A stretch of DNA of 26,922 bases. Origin: an uncultured Collinsella sp. GTDB taxonomy: Bacteria; Actinomycetota; Coriobacteriia; Coriobacteriales; Coriobacteriaceae. Positions within the stretch are counted from its first letter, which is position 1, and every line of letters begins with the position of its first letter. This document shows, in pieces, positions 1-7,232 of this stretch. The stretch is taken from NCBI GenBank assembly GCA_934654765.1, contig CAKUGX010000015.1, positions 1-26,922 on the forward strand, given 5' to 3'. Position numbers and translations under genes: made by a program. The notes below the pieces were generated by a model. The model was not told where the DNA came from, searched no databases, and worked only from the letters and a program-made list of their open reading frames with translations.

Positions 1-1132
1 CCTCGGGAGCGCTCATCTCGGGCTGTAGATCGTAGGTAGCGACCTTGGGGGAAGCGACGAGCACGCGCTCCTCGCCCTCCTTGGGCTCCTCGATGCCGCC
101 GTTGAGGAAGAACGTCACGTGGGCGTACTTCTCAGTCTCGGCGGTGTGCAGCTGCTTCAGGCCGTTGGCGGCGATGACATCGGCCAGGACGTTCTCGGGG
201 AACGTCTTGGGGAAGGCGACCTCGACGTCAAACGTCGGATCGTACTCGGTCATCGTCACAAAGTGCGAAAGCTTAATCTGCTCGCGCTCAAAGCCGTCGA
301 ACTCCTTGTCCGTGAACACGCGGGTCATCTGACGAGCGCGATCGGGACGGAAGTTGAAGAAGATGGCCGCATCGCCCTCGTGAATGCCCTCGTTGTGGGC
401 AGCGAAGGGCTCGACGAACTCGTCGCCGCGCGGATCCTTCTCGTAGTAGGCCTTGATACCGGCAACGGGATCGGTATCGGCATCGGACGCGTTGACCATG
501 ACGTCGTAGGCGCGCTGGATACGCTCCCAACGGTTGTCGCGGTCCATGGCCCAATAGCGGCCCGAAACGGTGGCAACGCGAGCGTCGCAACCGGTCTCCT
601 CGGAAATCTTAGCCAGGAAGGCGCAGAACTCACTCATGTAGCCGGCACCGGACTGCGGGTCGACGTCGCGGCCATCCATGAAGGCATGAACGCGAACGGT
701 CTTGACGCCATGCTGGGCAGCCATCTTGACCAGAGCCTCAACGTGGTTCATGTGAGAATGAACACCGCCAGGGCTCATAAGGCCCATGAGGTGGAGAGTC
801 TTGCCGTCAGCCTTGACGTCGTCCATAGCCTTGACGAAGACCTCGTTCTTGGCGATGGAGCCGTCCTTGATGGCATTGTTGATGCGCGAAAGCTCCTGGA
901 ACACGATGCGGCCGGCACCGATGTTGAGGTGACCCACCTCGGAGTTACCCATCTGACCGTCGGGAAGGCCCACGTCCTCGCCCGAAGCGCCGAGCGTGGT
1001 GTGAGGGTACTTCTCGTACAGGCTATCAAGGAAGGGCGTCTTGGCAGCGGCGACGGCGTTCTCGCCATCGGCCGGAGCCAGGCCACAGCCGTCCATGATG
1101 ATCAGGAGTGCAGGAAGATGACGCTGTGCCAT
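1..1132 (-). CDS. gpmI: 2,3-bisphosphoglycerate-independent phosphoglycerate mutase, partial (C-terminus outside window)
   Basis: Interconverts 3- and 2-phosphoglycerate in glycolysis, in the cytoplasm, using two metal ions and a phosphoserine intermediate. The first 377 residues are present of a family length near 510; the reading frame runs off the left edge without a stop. The N-terminal metal-binding MDG motif is at residues 13-15 (Asp14), and the catalytic serine sits in MGNSEVGH at about residue 64. SGRYWAMDRDNRW and the FFNFRPDRARQ segment are also typical of the cofactor-independent family. The ATG at 1132 was chosen because AGGA lies just upstream, overlapping the tpiA stop codon, so the gene is probably translationally coupled to tpiA (5 nt apart). 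It is the last visible gene of the pgk-tpiA-gpmI operon. Identity is confident; the unseen third cannot be judged. Confidence 0.95.
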   Translation of the reverse strand, partial: MAQRHLPALLIIMDGCGLAPADGENAVAAAKTPFLDSLYEKYPHTTLGASGEDVGLPDGQMGNSEVGHLNIGAGRIVFQELSRINNAIKDGSIAKNEVFVKAMDDVKADGKTLHLMGLMSPGGVHSHMNHVEALVKMAAQHGVKTVRVHAFMDGRDVDPQSGAGYMSEFCAFLAKISEETGCDARVATVSGRYWAMDRDNRWERIQRAYDVMVNASDADTDPVAGIKAYYEKDPRGDEFVEPFAAHNEGIHEGDAAIFFNFRPDRARQMTRVFTDKEFDGFEREQIKLSHFVTMTEYDPTFDVEVAFPKTFPENVLADVIAANGLKQLHTAETEKYAHVTFFLNGGIEEPKEGEERVLVASPKVATYDLQPEMSAPE

Positions 1133-1137
1133 ATGTC

Positions 1138-1905
1138 CTACTCGCCTGCCTTGACGACCATAGAGGCGAAGTCGGCAGCCTTGAGCGAAGCGCCGCCCAC
1201 GAGAGCGCCGTCAACGTCAGGCTTGGCGACGAGCTCGGCGATGTTGCCGGGCTTGGCAGAGCCACCATAGAGAACGCGGATGCCGTTAGCGAGCTCCTCG
1301 CCAAACATCTCCTTGAGGGTCTCACGGATAGCGCCGCAGACCTCCTGAGCGTCCTCAGCGGTAGCGGTCTTGCCGGTGCCGATGGCCCAGATGGGCTCGT
1401 AGGCGACGACGACCTGCTTGGGGCAGGTGATCTCAAGACCGGCAAGGCCAGCCTTGACCTGGTTCACGACGTGCTCGACATAGGTGCCAGCCTCGCGGAC
1501 CTCGAGGGACTCGCCGCAGCAGAAGACGGGAACAAGACCGGCGGCAACGAGAGCCTTGGCCTTCTTGTTCTGATCCTCGTCGGTCTCGTGGAAGTAGTCA
1601 CGACGCTCGGAGTGACCGATGATGCAGTAGGTGCAGCCAGCGGACTTGAGCATGTCGCAAGAGGACTCACCGGTGAAGGCACCCTTGGCCTCCCAGTACA
1701 CGTTCTGTGCACCGAGGGCGATGGGGGCAGCCTGAATGCGGTCATGAACCGTGGTGATGTCAATGGTCGGAGGGCAGACGAGCACCTCGACGCCAGCCGG
1801 AACCTCGGGCAGAGCCTGAGCCAGCTCGTCGGCGAGCTTGGCAGCCTCGGCGACGTCGTTGTTCATCTTCCAGTTACCAGCGATAAGAAGGGTGCGATTA
1901 GGCAT
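1138..1905 (-). CDS. tpiA: Triosephosphate isomerase
   Basis: Interconverts dihydroxyacetone phosphate and glyceraldehyde 3-phosphate. The product is 255 residues, normal for the family. The active site is complete: Asn11 and Lys13 in GNWKMN, the electrophile His98 in IIGHSERR, and the catalytic base Glu170 in AYEPIWAIGTGK. The phosphate-binding loop YGGS and the GALVGGASL segment follow near the C-terminus. An upstream in-frame extension exists, but the ATG at 1905 gives the expected MPNRTLLIAGNWK start and has GGAGG about 9 nt upstream. The start codon lies inside the end of pgk, overlapping by 8 nt, so translation is probably coupled to pgk. Confidence 0.97.
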   Translation of the reverse strand: MPNRTLLIAGNWKMNNDVAEAAKLADELAQALPEVPAGVEVLVCPPTIDITTVHDRIQAAPIALGAQNVYWEAKGAFTGESSCDMLKSAGCTYCIIGHSERRDYFHETDEDQNKKAKALVAAGLVPVFCCGESLEVREAGTYVEHVVNQVKAGLAGLEITCPKQVVVAYEPIWAIGTGKTATAEDAQEVCGAIRETLKEMFGEELANGIRVLYGGSAKPGNIAELVAKPDVDGALVGGASLKAADFASMVVKAGE

Positions 1906-3088
1906 CGAGAAGCGCCTCCACTCCGGGCAGGGCCTTACCCTCGACGAGCTCCATGGAAGCGCCACCACCGGTGGAGATCCAGCTCATCTTGTCGGCCAGG
2001 TTGAACTTGTTGACAGCCGCGACAGAGTCACCACCGCCGATGATCGAGGTGCAGTCGGCCTCGGCGACGGCCTCGGCGATAGCCTGGGTGCCGTGAGCGA
2101 AGTTGTCGAACTCGAAGACGCCCATGGGGCCGTTCCAGAACACGGTCTTGGCGCCCTTGACGGCCTCGGCGTAGAGCTCCTCGGTCTTGGGGCCGATGTC
2201 CATGCCCTCACGATCGTCGGGGATAGCGTCGGAAGCGACAACCTCGGGGACAGCGTCCTCGCCAAAGTGATCGGCAACGCGGTTGTCGATGGGGAGCAGG
2301 ATCTTGACGCCCTTCTCCTCGGCCTTCTTGAGCATCTCGCCGGCGCGCTCGACCCAGTCCTCTTCCTTGAGGGACTGACCGACGGTCAGGCCCTGAGCCA
2401 GGAAGAAGGTGTAGGCCATGCCGCCACCGATGATCAGGGTGTCAGCGGAGTCGATAAGGTGATCGAGAACGCCGATCTTGGAGGAAACCTTGGAACCGCC
2501 GACGATAGCGACGAAGGGGCGCTCGGGCTCGGCGAAGATGCCGGTCAGCGTGTCGACCTCCTTCTCGAGCAGGAAGCCGGCGACGGCAGGCAGGTAAGCG
2601 GCGGGGCCCACGACGGAACCCTGGGCGCGGTGAGCGGTGCCGAAGGCATCGAGAACGAAGACGTCACCATAGGAAGCGAGCTTCTTGGCGATCTCGGGGT
2701 CGTTCTTCTTCTCACGCTTATCGAAGCGGACGTTCTCGAGAACGAGGACCTTGCCCGGCTCGACGGCAGCGACAGCCTCGGCAGCCTTCTCGCCGTAGGT
2801 GTCGGCGACAAAGGCAACGTCGAGGCCAGAGAGCTCGGCGAGCTTCTTGGCGACGGGCTCGAGGGACAGCTCGGGCTGGAAGCCGGTGCCATCGGGACGG
2901 CCGAGGTGGCTCATGAGGATGACACGAGCGTTGTGCTCAACGAGATAGTTGATGGTGGGCAGGGCAGCCTTGATACGGGTGGTGTCGCCAACGACGCCAT
3001 CCTTGATAGGCACGTTGAAGTCAACGCGGACGAGAACGCGCTTGCCGTCGACATCGATGTCGCGGACGGTCTTCTTGGTAAAGGCCAT
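1898..3088 (-). CDS. pgk: Phosphoglycerate kinase
   Basis: Transfers the acyl phosphate of 1,3-bisphosphoglycerate to ADP, producing ATP in glycolysis. The product is 396 residues, full length. Substrate-domain motifs VRVDFNVP (near residue 20) and SHLGRPDG are present. The nucleotide domain carries GGGMAYTF, the WNGPMGVFE segment, GGGDSVAA and the closing STGGGASMELVEGK. The ATG at 3088 was chosen over an upstream in-frame ATG because it has AAAGG upstream and begins with the standard MAFTKKTV-type N-terminus. It heads pgk-tpiA-gpmI. No convincing promoter lies in the 50 bases between its start and the gap terminator, so part of its expression may be readthrough from gap. Confidence 0.97.
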   Translation of the reverse strand: MAFTKKTVRDIDVDGKRVLVRVDFNVPIKDGVVGDTTRIKAALPTINYLVEHNARVILMSHLGRPDGTGFQPELSLEPVAKKLAELSGLDVAFVADTYGEKAAEAVAAVEPGKVLVLENVRFDKREKKNDPEIAKKLASYGDVFVLDAFGTAHRAQGSVVGPAAYLPAVAGFLLEKEVDTLTGIFAEPERPFVAIVGGSKVSSKIGVLDHLIDSADTLIIGGGMAYTFFLAQGLTVGQSLKEEDWVERAGEMLKKAEEKGVKILLPIDNRVADHFGEDAVPEVVASDAIPDDREGMDIGPKTEELYAEAVKGAKTVFWNGPMGVFEFDNFAHGTQAIAEAVAEADCTSIIGGGDSVAAVNKFNLADKMSWISTGGGASMELVEGKALPGVEALLDA

Positions 3089-3111
3089 GTTTGCTTCTAC
3101 CTTTCGTACGT

Positions 3112-3134
3112 GTCTGCCTCCCATTACGGCAGAC
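3112..3134 (-). other. Small perfect hairpin in the pgk leader
   Basis: GTCTGCC (3112-3118) and GGCAGAC (3128-3134) form a 7-bp perfect inverted repeat around a 9-nt loop. It lies between the gap terminator and the pgk ribosome-binding site. It is too short and lacks a T-run, so it is not a terminator. It could define a processed 5' end for pgk mRNA or protect a readthrough product. Its function is not known. Confidence 0.5.
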
Positions 3135-3140
3135 GATTTC

Positions 3141-3191
3141 CTATAAAAAGGGCGCGACCCTAGGGTGTAAGCCCTATAAGGCCGCGCCCTT
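3141..3191 (-). terminator. Intrinsic terminator of gap
   Basis: A 9-bp perfect stem (AAGGGCGCG at 3148-3156 with CGCGCCCTT at 3183-3191) encloses a nested TAGGG/CCCTA stem. In the direction of gap transcription it is followed by TTTTTAT. It lies about 37 bases after the gap stop codon and should separate gap mRNA from pgk-tpiA-gpmI. Confidence 0.85.
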
Positions 3192-3228
3192 CTTTAGACG
3201 CTCAACGAGCTATTCGCTAAAAGCTAAA

Positions 3229-4254
3229 TTAAGCAACGAACTTCTCGAAGTACTTGATGGTGCGGACCATCTGAGAGGTGTAAGAGTTCTCGTTGTCGTA
3301 CCAAGAGGTGACCTGAACGAGGGTCTGGCCGTTGCCGAGGTCAGAGCACATGGTCTGAGTGGCGTCGAAGATGGAGCCGTGGGTCTCGCCGATGATGTCG
3401 GTGGAGACGATGTCGTCCTCGTTGTAACCGAAGGTCTCGGAGATGGTGGCAGCGTAGGCCTTCATAGCGGCGTTGACCTCGTCGACGGTGACCTTCTTGT
3501 CAACGACAGCGTAGAGGTTGGTGATGGAGCCGGTCGGCGTCGGGACGCGCTGGGCGGCACCGATGAGCTTACCGTTGAGCTCGGGGAGAACCAGGCCGAT
3601 AGCCTTGGCAGCACCGGTGGTGTTGGGGACAATGTTGACGGCGCAGGCGCGGCTACGACGCTTGTTGCCCTTGCGCTGCGGGCCGTCGAGCGGCATCTGG
3701 TCGCCGGTCCAGGCGTGAATGGTGGTCATGATGCCGGACACGATGGGAGCGAAGTCGTTCAGACCCTTGGCCATCGGGGCGAGGCAGTTGGTGGTGCAGG
3801 AAGCAGCGGAGATGATGTTGTCCTCAGCGGTCAGCGTCTCGTGGTTGACGTTGTACACGATGGTGGGCAGATCGCTGCCGGCCGGAGCGGAGATGACGAC
3901 CTTCTTGGCGCCAGCGTTGATGTGGGCCTGAGCCTTAGCCTTGCTGGTGTAGAAGCCGGTGCACTCGAGAACGACGTCGACGTCGAGGTCGCCCCAAGGC
4001 AGGTTGTTGGCGTCGGCCTCCTTGTAGATCTTGATCTCCTTGCCGTCAACGGTGATGGAATCCTCGCCAGCAACGACCTCGTGATCGCGAGCGTAGTTGC
4101 CCTGCGTGGAGTCGTACTTCAGCAGGTAAGCGAGCATATCGGGAGAGGTGAGGTCGTTGATAGCGACGATCTCGGAGCCCTCATGACCGAACATCTGACG
4201 GAAAGCCAGACGACCGATGCGACCGAAGCCGTTAATAGCAACCTTTACTGCCAT
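3229..4254 (-). CDS. gap: Glyceraldehyde-3-phosphate dehydrogenase, type I (NAD-dependent)
   Basis: Oxidises and phosphorylates glyceraldehyde 3-phosphate to 1,3-bisphosphoglycerate. The product is 341 residues. The Rossmann motif NGFGRIGR is at residues 8-15, and Asp34 after the second strand indicates NAD rather than NADP. The catalytic Cys153 lies in [12 protein letters not shown] and the catalytic His180 in TIHAWTGDQ. The C-terminus has the usual [16 protein letters not shown] segment. The ATG at 4254 is preceded by a strong AAAGGAG; an upstream in-frame extension of 34 codons has no family match. It appears monocistronic, with its own promoter in an AT-rich 190-bp gap and a terminator downstream. 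Long open frames on the opposite strand suggest strong codon bias, fitting high expression. Confidence 0.97.
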   Translation of the reverse strand: MAVKVAINGFGRIGRLAFRQMFGHEGSEIVAINDLTSPDMLAYLLKYDSTQGNYARDHEVVAGEDSITVDGKEIKIYKEADANNLPWGDLDVDVVLECTGFYTSKAKAQAHINAGAKKVVISAPAGSDLPTIVYNVNHETLTAEDNIISAASCTTNCLAPMAKGLNDFAPIVSGIMTTIHAWTGDQMPLDGPQRKGNKRRSRACAVNIVPNTTGAAKAIGLVLPELNGKLIGAAQRVPTPTGSITNLYAVVDKKVTVDEVNAAMKAYAATISETFGYNEDDIVSTDIIGETHGSIFDATQTMCSDLGNGQTLVQVTSWYDNENSYTSQMVRTIKYFEKFVA

Positions 4255-4326
4255 TGTGTCTCCTTTCGTAAGGCCCCCGCGAGCTACAGCGCCCGCCGTT
4301 GAGGCCCACAAACTAACCACTCGCCT

Positions 4327-4356
4327 AATATACCTTTTTTTTGACTTGAATTTCAC
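4327..4356 (-). promoter_or_regulatory. Candidate gap promoter
   Basis: On the minus strand GTGAAA (4351-4356, four of six matches to TTGACA) and TATATT (4327-4332) are separated by 18 bases. They lie about 70 bases upstream of the gap start, within a strongly AT-rich stretch (4320-4440) that contrasts with the GC-rich genes around it. Confidence 0.5.
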
Positions 4357-4375
4357 GAGAATGCTCGAAATTGAA
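4346..4375. promoter_or_regulatory. Imperfect inverted repeat overlapping the gap -35 region (candidate operator)
   Basis: TTGAATTTC (4346-4354) and GAAATTGAA (4367-4375) pair at 8 of 9 positions. A second inner pair, GAG/CTC, surrounds AATG. The repeat covers the proposed -35 hexamer of gap, so a bound protein could block transcription. The regulator is unknown. Confidence 0.4.
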
Positions 4376-4388
4376 AATCAAATTTACG

Positions 4389-4402
4389 TTAAAACGTTTT
4401 AA
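4389..4402. promoter_or_regulatory. 14-bp perfect palindrome with central CG (LacI-family-like site)
   Basis: TTAAAACGTTTTAA is fully self-complementary and has the central CpG seen in operators of LacI/CcpA-type regulators. It lies between the end of whiA and the gap promoter. The decamer AAACGTTTTA recurs at 17103-17112, between the transporter operon and uvrC. Confidence 0.35.
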
Positions 4403-4447
4403 AGAATAAAATAGCAGCTAAATCCGTATATAAGTCGATACTTCAAC

Positions 4448-5377
4448 CTACCTGTTTGCTTCAATGAGCTTTTCAAGCCGTAAAACACGATGGTAGAGGG
4501 CCGACTTCGACAAGGGAGGGTCAGCCATCTCCCCTAAATCACGCAGCGACAGATCGGGATAGCGCTCGCGCAGGTCGCAAAAGACCGCCAAGGCATCCGG
4601 AAGCGCATCGCGAAGGCCGCGCTGCTCGAGCTCATCGATAAGCGCAAGCTGATGTTGGGCAGCTCCGGCGCTTCTGGTCTGGTTGGCCAGCTCGGCATTC
4701 ACGCGACGGTTCACATCGTTCTTAACCAACTTGACCGCGCGCGCCTCCTCAATCTCGGCAACGCTGCGCTTGGCACCAATCAGCTTTAATAGATGCTCGA
4801 TTTCCTCAGCGCTCTTAATGTACACGGCATATGACCCCCGCCGCGCATTAACACGAGCATGGACTCCAATCTGCCCCAACAGGTCGCAAAGCCCCTTGGC
4901 ATATTGCTCGCCCTGCACCGCGATCTCCAAATGGAAATCGCCGCGTGGATCGGCCACGAAGCCGCCCGCGATGAGCGCGCCGCGGATGTAGGCAAGCCTG
5001 CAGCAGGGACGAGCAACGATGTGTCGGGGAACACCAGCGACGAGCCCTCCCCTGCGGTCTAGAATGCCCAGCAGCACCAGAGCCTTGTCCAGGTCGGGTT
5101 GATCGGGCAGGGTAATGAGATAGTTACGGACCTTATGCAAGACCGATTTACGAACGGTAAATTCCGTTTTGAGCTTAAGGATGCGATGCGTCAGCGTGAT
5201 CATCGTGCGCGCGACGGCTCCCGTCTCAGTCGCAACTGTCAACCGATACCGCCCAGAGCCGGTAAGCGAGAGCGTACCGCTCACGCGCGTGAGGGCGGCA
5301 AGCGTCGACAAGTCGCAGTATTCACATTCTGGTTCGCAGCGCGCAAGCTCGTCGCGCACCTCGGCGGTAAACGACAT
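4448..5377 (-). CDS. whiA: DNA-binding protein WhiA
   Basis: WhiA-family DNA-binding regulator. In Streptomyces it is needed for sporulation septation; in low-GC and non-sporulating bacteria it affects cell division and chromosome segregation. The 309-residue length is typical. The N-terminal part (about residues 1-200) matches the LAGLIDADG-endonuclease-like fold that has lost catalysis, including the CRLAYIRGALIAGGFVADP segment. The C-terminal helix-turn-helix (about 225-305) contains RYPDLSLRDLGEMADPPLSK followed by SALYHRV. The ATG at 5377 is 6 nt after the rapZ stop, so the two genes are cotranscribed. The ribosome-binding site is weak, which suggests translational coupling. In many relatives yvcK lies between rapZ and whiA; there is no room for it here. 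Confidence 0.93.
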   Translation of the reverse strand: MSFTAEVRDELARCEPECEYCDLSTLAALTRVSGTLSLTGSGRYRLTVATETGAVARTMITLTHRILKLKTEFTVRKSVLHKVRNYLITLPDQPDLDKALVLLGILDRRGGLVAGVPRHIVARPCCRLAYIRGALIAGGFVADPRGDFHLEIAVQGEQYAKGLCDLLGQIGVHARVNARRGSYAVYIKSAEEIEHLLKLIGAKRSVAEIEEARAVKLVKNDVNRRVNAELANQTRSAGAAQHQLALIDELEQRGLRDALPDALAVFCDLRERYPDLSLRDLGEMADPPLSKSALYHRVLRLEKLIEANR

Positions 5378-5383
5378 GCAGGC

Positions 5384-6304
5384 CTATGCCTTCGTGTTGG
5401 CGCGCGACAGGTCGCGGTGGGAGATGCTCACGTGATACTGGGCGCCTTCCAGGTAACGGGCCGTGGCCTCGGCAATGGCGACGCTACGGTGCTGTCCGCC
5501 CGTGCAGCCGATGGCGATAGAAAGCTGCGGCTTACCCTCCGCGATATAGCCCGGCATCACCGTATCGAGCAGCTGTGTCCAAGCCTTCCAAAACTCCTGC
5601 GTCTTGGGGTGGTCCAGAACAAAATCGGAGACCTTTTTATCGAGACCGGTCATCGTGCGCATCTCGGGATCGTAGAACGGATTGGGCAGGAAGCGGACGT
5701 CGATCATAATGTCCGCCTCGACGGGCATGCCGTGCTTAAAGCCAAACGAGAACACATGGACGTCCATGAGCTGTTGGTCGGACAGCTCGGAAAATGCCAT
5801 ACGTAGCTTGTTGCGCAGCGCAGAGGTGCGCAGACGGCTCGTATCGATAATCATATCGGCTCGATCGCGCACGCCCTGCAGCTGAAGGCGCTCGCGCTGA
5901 ATGGCATCGGCCGTAGTCTCCCCCGGCTTGGCAATGGGATGACGGCGGCGATTTTCGCTGTAGCGACGAATCAGCACCTCGTCAGAAGCCTCCAGGAACA
6001 CGATGTCGCAGCTCATCTCGCGCTCTTCGAGCGCGGCGACCGCATCGAGCAACTCGTCAAACAGTCCCTGGCTACGCAAATCGCAGGTAACGGCGAGATG
6101 CCTGCCCACGCCCGTATTGATGCCGACGAGCTCGGCAAGCTGGGCGATGAGACGCGGAGGCAGGTTATCAATGCAAAAATAGCCCATGTCCTCGAACACG
6201 TGCATGGCCTGCGTGCGGCCCGATCCGGACATTCCGGTGATGATGACGATATCGGGGATGCGCTCCGAGCGCTCCGCCGCATCCATGGCATCTCCCTTTT
6301 GCAT
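5384..6304 (-). CDS. rapZ: RNase adapter / nucleotide-binding protein RapZ (YvcJ)
   Basis: Member of the RapZ/YvcJ P-loop family. The E. coli protein binds small RNAs and guides RNase E to control glucosamine-6-phosphate synthase; the Gram-positive role is less defined. The P-loop reads GMSGSGRT, with Arg in place of the usual Lys. DNLPP follows, and the C-terminal RNA-binding half contains CTGGQHRSVAIAE. Two ATG starts each have a good ribosome-binding site: 6304 (GGGAGG, 6-nt spacing, 306 aa) and 6286 (AGGGAG, 5-nt spacing, 300 aa). I chose 6304 for the stronger site, but 6286 is almost as likely. The gene starts just after a terminator-like hairpin and ends 6 nt before whiA. Confidence 0.93.
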   Translation of the reverse strand: MQKGDAMDAAERSERIPDIVIITGMSGSGRTQAMHVFEDMGYFCIDNLPPRLIAQLAELVGINTGVGRHLAVTCDLRSQGLFDELLDAVAALEEREMSCDIVFLEASDEVLIRRYSENRRRHPIAKPGETTADAIQRERLQLQGVRDRADMIIDTSRLRTSALRNKLRMAFSELSDQQLMDVHVFSFGFKHGMPVEADIMIDVRFLPNPFYDPEMRTMTGLDKKVSDFVLDHPKTQEFWKAWTQLLDTVMPGYIAEGKPQLSIAIGCTGGQHRSVAIAEATARYLEGAQYHVSISHRDLSRANTKA

Positions 6305-6315
6305 GTGCTGCCTCC

Positions 6316-6354
6316 CGAAAACAAGCGCGGGACCCGGCAACCCGGATCCCGCGC
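6316..6354 (-). terminator. Strong hairpin with T-rich tail between nanE and rapZ (terminator or leader attenuator)
   Basis: The arms 6325-6337 and 6342-6354 are 13 bp with one mismatch (a G-T opposition in one strand) around a 4-nt loop. In the direction of transcription the hairpin is followed by TTGTTTT. The tail runs directly into the GGGAGG ribosome-binding site of rapZ. It would end nanE transcripts. Because a candidate -10 element lies upstream of it, it may also sit inside the rapZ leader. Confidence 0.75.
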
Positions 6355-6372
6355 GGTCAATTGCCTATATTG

Positions 6373-6378
6373 AGTATA
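6373..6378 (-). promoter_or_regulatory. Candidate -10 element for rapZ-whiA
   Basis: TATACT on the minus strand matches the -10 consensus at 5 of 6 positions and lies in the 50 bases between the nanE stop and the hairpin. The matching -35 region (GACCTC at 17-base spacing) is poor, so the promoter is tentative. Confidence 0.3.
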
Positions 6379-6405
6379 CCGCCCCGAGCGGATACGAGGT
6401 CTGTC

Positions 6406-7092
6406 TTACGCCTCAAGCGCAGCCTTGAACCAACTTGTAATACTCGTGGGGTGCGTGATGGCGGTGCCGACGACAACGGCCCAGGCGCCAGCATCGATCG
6501 CGGCGCGAGCCTCCTCGGGCGTATGCACGCGACCCTCACAAATGATGGGAAGGCCGGGGAATTCCTCAGTCGCCTGACGCAGGAGCGGCAGGTCGGGGCC
6601 ATCGGCCATGGTGCAGTCGATGGCGGCGACGCCGTGAGAAAGCGTGGTGGATACAAGGTCGAAGCCCATATCAACAGCACGGCGAATGTCCTCGATGGTG
6701 GCACAATCCGCCATCAGGAGCACACCCTCCTCGTGCAGTGGACGGAAGGTATCCTCGACCGTCTTGCCATCGGGGCGCGGACGATCGGTGGCGTCGATCG
6801 CCACGATATCGGCACCGGCAGCAACGCAGGCGCGAGCGTGACGCAGCGTCGGCGTGATGTAAACGCCCTCGTGCCCATCCTTCCACAGGCCGATGACGGG
6901 AACCTCACAGCGACCCTTAATGGCGGCAATGTCGGCAAGGCCCTGGCAGCGAATGGCGGCAGCGCCGCCGAGCTCGCAAGCGCGAGACATTTGAGCCATG
7001 GTCTCGGGCGTACGAAGCGGCTCGCCCATATACGCCTGAACGCTCACGACGAGCTTGCCCTTCAGAGACTGAATCAAAGGATCAACGGCCAT
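6406..7092 (-). CDS. nanE: N-acetylmannosamine-6-phosphate 2-epimerase
   Basis: Converts ManNAc-6-phosphate to GlcNAc-6-phosphate, the third step of sialic acid breakdown, in the cytoplasm. The product is 228 residues, a usual length for this TIM-barrel family. Diagnostic segments are PVIGLWKDGHEGVYITPT with the catalytic Lys71, AGADIVAIDATDRPRP, and IICEGRVHTPEEA with Glu186, followed by AWAVVVGTAITHP. The ATG at 7092 starts the family-typical N-terminus and has GAG and AAGG upstream; a longer in-frame extension would run into the upstream hairpin. It follows nanK by 140 nt, the gap being filled by a long hairpin. Its product enters amino sugar metabolism through NagA and NagB, which are not in the window. 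Confidence 0.95.
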   Translation of the reverse strand: MAVDPLIQSLKGKLVVSVQAYMGEPLRTPETMAQMSRACELGGAAAIRCQGLADIAAIKGRCEVPVIGLWKDGHEGVYITPTLRHARACVAAGADIVAIDATDRPRPDGKTVEDTFRPLHEEGVLLMADCATIEDIRRAVDMGFDLVSTTLSHGVAAIDCTMADGPDLPLLRQATEEFPGLPIICEGRVHTPEEARAAIDAGAWAVVVGTAITHPTSITSWFKAALEA

Positions 7093-7117
7093 TTCGATCT
7101 CAACCTTTCTCAAAACG

Positions 7118-7215
7118 GCCTTCTGAGGCACCGCACCTTGACGTTCAAACCGTCGCTCGCGTACCAAAGTACGCTTCGCTCCTCTTTCACGTCAATCTGC
7201 GGCACCTCAGAAGGC
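7118..7215 (-). repeat. 98-nt imperfect hairpin between nanK and nanE
   Basis: Arms 7118-7143 and 7190-7215 are 26 nt each and match at 22 positions. A second stem, GCGTAC/GTACGC (7159-7164 and 7169-7174, loop CAAA), shares exactly the same centre. In the minus-strand RNA two of the four mismatched positions become G-U pairs, leaving a single 2x2 internal loop; in plus-strand RNA they are C/A clashes. There is no long T-run, so it is not a typical terminator. It ends about 25 nt before the nanE start and could act as an RNase processing, stability or leader element, or be a dispersed repeat. Confidence 0.8.
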
Positions 7216-7232
7216 TCACTTGGTAGTCATGT

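Noticed and set aside
1906..1968. Longer tpiA start about 21 codons upstream
   Set aside because: The extra residues lie within the pgk coding end and have no match to the isomerase family; the ATG at 1905 has GGAGG.
119..4302. A chain of long plus-strand open frames opposite gpmI, tpiA, pgk and gap
   Set aside because: They are antisense shadows of highly expressed genes whose codon use avoids creating stops on the other strand. No ribosome-binding sites or protein family motifs are present.
6305..6340. Extended rapZ start at a TTG around 6340
   Set aside because: The extension lies inside the terminator hairpin and has no ribosome-binding site; two better ATG starts follow.
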